DNA of 6,696 nucleotides from Rhodococcus sp. (in: high G+C Gram-positive bacteria) (GTDB lineage Bacteria > Actinomycetota > Actinomycetes > Mycobacteriales > Mycobacteriaceae), in assembly GCA_012515885.1 (NCBI GenBank), contig JAAYXN010000465.1, positions 1 to 6,696 of the forward strand, in the 5' to 3' direction. This document shows positions 5,142 to 6,696 of this stretch, piece by piece; position 1 is the first letter of the stretch, and each line of letters opens with the position of its first letter. The notes under the pieces were generated by a model. It had not been told where the DNA came from. It did not search any database and worked only from the letters and a program-made list of their open reading frames with translations. Position numbers and translations under genes: made by a program.

Positions 5142-5664
5142 ACTGCTGGTTCATTCCGTCGCGGATCGAGGTGTAGCTGGCGGTGAAGCGTTCGATGTCG
5201 CCGTCAGCGAGCCGATCAAAAAGCAGGGACCGTACGGCGGCGATGTGGCCGTAGCTGGCAGCCTGCAATACCCGGAAACCTTCGTCGGTGAGTTCGGCGT
5301 GCGTGCCGCGACGGTCGGTGGCGCATCCTTCACGCACGACCCAACCCAGCTCTACGAGTCGACTAACCGCGCGGGTAACACCGCTGCGGGTGGTGACCGC
5401 GGCATCCGCGATTTCGCTCATGCGGCGGCGTCGACCGGGCGCTTCAGAGAGGATGACGAGGAGTTCATAGTCGGCGAGCGAGATACCGGAGTCACGAACT
5501 AGTTGCCGGTCGAGGGCACGGAAGAGAAGGCGGGTGCTGTCGAGGTACGCGCGCCACATGGCCTGTTCAGTGTTGGTGAGCCACAGACCAGGCTCATCTA
5601 CAGGCTGCTCCGATTCGGCAGGCTCGACTGAGTCCGACTCGGGTGCGTCCCGTTCGATGGTCAC
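5140..5664 (-). CDS. MarR-family transcriptional regulator
   Basis: The 174-aa product is a dimeric winged-helix DNA-binding repressor/activator. An acidic, probably disordered N-terminal tail of about 25 residues (PESDSVEPAESEQPVDEPG) precedes the fold. The dimerisation helix is about 33-55 (TEQAMWRAYLDSTRLLFRALD), and SLADYELLVILSEAPG (62-77) begins the DNA-binding domain. The recognition helix is TTRSGVTRAVSRLVELG (91-107). The wing holds the family signature DRRGTHAELTDEG (117-129). The C-terminal helices (about 131-171) complete the dimer interface. The only cysteine is in the wing (residue 114). The frame can be extended to a GTG at 5682 (180 aa), but GTG at 5664 is preferred because GGAGG lies 8 nt before it and the longer start lacks a Shine-Dalgarno. 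It is divergent from the Clp-type gene and could control that gene or itself from the shared 235-bp region. The effector is unknown. Confidence 0.88.
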   Translation of the reverse strand: MTIERDAPESDSVEPAESEQPVDEPGLWLTNTEQAMWRAYLDSTRLLFRALDRQLVRDSGISLADYELLVILSEAPGRRRRMSEIADAAVTTRSGVTRAVSRLVELGWVVREGCATDRRGTHAELTDEGFRVLQAASYGHIAAVRSLLFDRLADGDIERFTASYTSIRDGMNQQ

Positions 5665-5760
5665 TATTTGTCCCTCCGTCACAACTTACGGATCTCTATC
5701 TTTGCGTAGCGCTTATTCTTCAGCAACGCCCAGTGTGTGTTCGATACTCCTGCACGGGCC

Positions 5761-5800
5761 GCACTTGCCCGCGTAGCCTGAAGATCAGGCCGGGCAGTGC
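5761..5800. promoter_or_regulatory. Large compound hairpin / nested inverted repeat in the marR-clp divergent region
   Basis: The inner stem is GCCTGA-AGA-TCAGGC (5776-5790), perfect. The outer stem pairs 5761-5771 (GCACT-T-GCCCG) with CGGGCAGTGC (5791-5800), 10 pairs with one bulged T. The only other unpaired part is CGTA (5772-5775) on the left side. No T-run follows on either strand, so it is not a standard terminator. It could be a leader structure or small-RNA element, and the inner palindrome could be a MarR-type operator. It lies 100 nt before the Clp start and about 97 nt before the marR start. Confidence 0.5.
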
Positions 5801-5888
5801 CTACCCAAACCTTCAGCGACGGGCCGGTTCTGCCAGCTCACGCGCTTGCCGCAGCATCCTTACCCACAGAGCTTGTCCACGCTATTGC

Positions 5889-5899
5889 GAGGTGCACTG
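5889..5899 (+). promoter_or_regulatory. Ribosome binding site of the Clp-type gene
   Basis: GAGGTG (5889-5894) is complementary to the 3' end of 16S rRNA and lies 5 nt before the ATG at 5900. It fixes the start of the Clp-type gene. Confidence 0.7.
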
Positions 5900-6696
5900 A
5901 TGACCGAGGGCTGGATTTCCCGCGATCCTTTTGACGATATCTTGAACCGATTTTTCGGTTCCGGGTCCAACGCAAGTCGCGCCCAGGTGCAGCGCGTAGA
6001 CCTCGGCAAACTTCTCAATGACGACGCCAAGACGCTCGTCGAAATGGCGCGGCGCGCAGCGCAGGATTGGGGTAGTCCAGAGATCACCCCTGAGCATTTG
6101 CTGTATGCCGCGACGCTCAGCGACCCGGCGCGAAGCCTCATCAGCGGACTCGGGTTAGACCCCGATGATGTGGCCGAACAGATGCGTGACGTCGTCCCGA
6201 AAAACGACCCACCAGAGGACGGCCCCATCACACTCAGCCCCGGGTCGAAATTGGCGTTGCGGACGGCGCAGCAACAAGCCGGGCAGTCCGGGGTCAGCTA
6301 TATCGGGCCCGAACTCATCATCCTTGGCATTGCGTCTAATCCGGAATCAGCCGCAGCAAAGGTACTCTCCGGCGCCAAACTCGATGCCCCCACAGCTGCT
6401 GGCGGGCCACCGTCGACCACCCCGACTCTCGATGAGTACGGCCGCGACCTCACTGCCGAAGCCCGGTCCGGCAACGTCGATCCCGTTGTGGGCCGCGCCG
6501 ATGAGATCTCTCAGTCCATCGAAATCCTGTCGCGGCGCCGCAAAAACAATCCCGTCCTGATCGGCGATCCCGGCGTGGGTAAAACCGCCATCGTTGAAGG
6601 GCTTGCGCAGCGGATCGTCAACGACGACGTGCCGTCCACTCTCGCAGGTCGACGCGTCATTGCTCTCGATGTGGGTTCACTCGTCGCTGGCAGCAA
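5900..6696 (+). CDS. Clp-type AAA+ ATPase (ClpC/ClpB-like unfoldase), 3'-truncated
   Basis: The first 265 residues of a Hsp100/Clp ATPase are present; the gene runs off the right edge. Such hexameric unfoldases thread substrate proteins for refolding or for ClpP degradation. Residues 1-20 form a short lead with DPFDDILNRFFG (9-20), a Phe-rich amphipathic segment seen in some actinobacterial Clp ATPases. The double Clp_N repeat follows: repeat 1 about 38-95 with EITPEHLLYAATLSDPA (61-77), and repeat 2 about 110-158 with LSPGSKLALRTAQQQA and YIGPELIILGIA. The linker PTLDEYGRDLTAEARSGNVD (175-194) leads into the first ATPase domain with DPVVGRADEI and KNNPVLIGDPGVGKTAIVEG (215-234), Walker A being GDPGVGKT (222-229). 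Walker B, the second ATPase domain and any P-loop for ClpP docking are outside the window, so ClpC-like and ClpB-like roles cannot be separated. The ATG at 5900 has a good Shine-Dalgarno. The divergent marR gene may regulate it. Confidence 0.88.
   Translation, partial: MTEGWISRDPFDDILNRFFGSGSNASRAQVQRVDLGKLLNDDAKTLVEMARRAAQDWGSPEITPEHLLYAATLSDPARSLISGLGLDPDDVAEQMRDVVPKNDPPEDGPITLSPGSKLALRTAQQQAGQSGVSYIGPELIILGIASNPESAAAKVLSGAKLDAPTAAGGPPSTTPTLDEYGRDLTAEARSGNVDPVVGRADEISQSIEILSRRRKNNPVLIGDPGVGKTAIVEGLAQRIVNDDVPSTLAGRRVIALDVGSLVAGS

Noticed and set aside
5626..5642. GACTGAGTC and nearby GACTC text as an HspR/HAIR-like heat-shock operator
   Set aside because: It lies inside the marR coding sequence and lacks the CTTGAGT-N7-ACTCAAG form. 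No CIRCE or HAIR element was found before the Clp gene.
1..6696. Mobile element, prophage, toxin-antitoxin or CRISPR content
   Set aside because: No transposase/integrase motifs, no terminal inverted repeats with target duplications, no regularly spaced repeats of CRISPR size. Base and codon use look even across the window.

Overview
The window looks like chromosomal DNA from a high-GC actinobacterium, most likely Mycobacteriales (Mycobacterium/Rhodococcus/Gordonia/Hoyosella-like). Codon third positions are rich in G and C, GTG and TTG starts are common, and one gene looks leaderless. The protein families also fit that group: an actinobacterial spermidine-synthase-like methyltransferase, arylamine N-acetyltransferase, group-1 LLM flavin oxidoreductase, GAF-ANTAR regulator, MarR regulator and a Clp ATPase. 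The exact genus cannot be fixed from the sequence alone. No transposase, phage gene, CRISPR array, rRNA or tRNA was seen.

Layout. 1-747 (+) is the 3' part of an SMP-30/NHL-type beta-propeller protein. It runs head-on into a class I SAM methyltransferase / spermidine-synthase-like gene (758-1648, -), with only 10 bp between the stops. A 118-bp divergent region (1649-1766) holds a 15-bp direct repeat and leads to a small uncharacterised 117-aa gene (1767-2120, +). Arylamine N-acetyltransferase (2193-3014, +) and a luciferase-like flavin oxidoreductase (3102-4118, +) follow. They are separated by 87 bp that begin with a 13-bp sequence repeated three times. A 238-bp gap (4119-4356) then holds a SigF/SigB-like promoter match and a series of inverted repeats ending in one that covers the Shine-Dalgarno of a GAF-ANTAR RNA-binding regulator (4357-5112, +; TTG start). 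That gene ends in a probable intrinsic terminator, against the end of a convergent MarR-family gene (5140-5664, -). A 235-bp divergent region (5665-5899) carries a large compound hairpin and separates marR from a Clp-type AAA+ ATPase (5900 to beyond the window edge, +).

How the genes may work together. The left half is a set of small-molecule enzymes with no obvious shared pathway. The right half (GAF-ANTAR, MarR, Clp unfoldase) reads as a sensing/stress-response neighbourhood: a signal-sensing RNA-binding antiterminator with a stress-sigma-like promoter, and a MarR repressor divergent from a chaperone/unfoldase. That link is inferred from gene order and regulatory motifs only. The protein-coding content is conventional. 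The parts most worth a second look are non-coding: the leader of the ANTAR gene, the hairpin between marR and clp, the 13-bp triple repeat after nat, and the paired repeats at 1676-1706.
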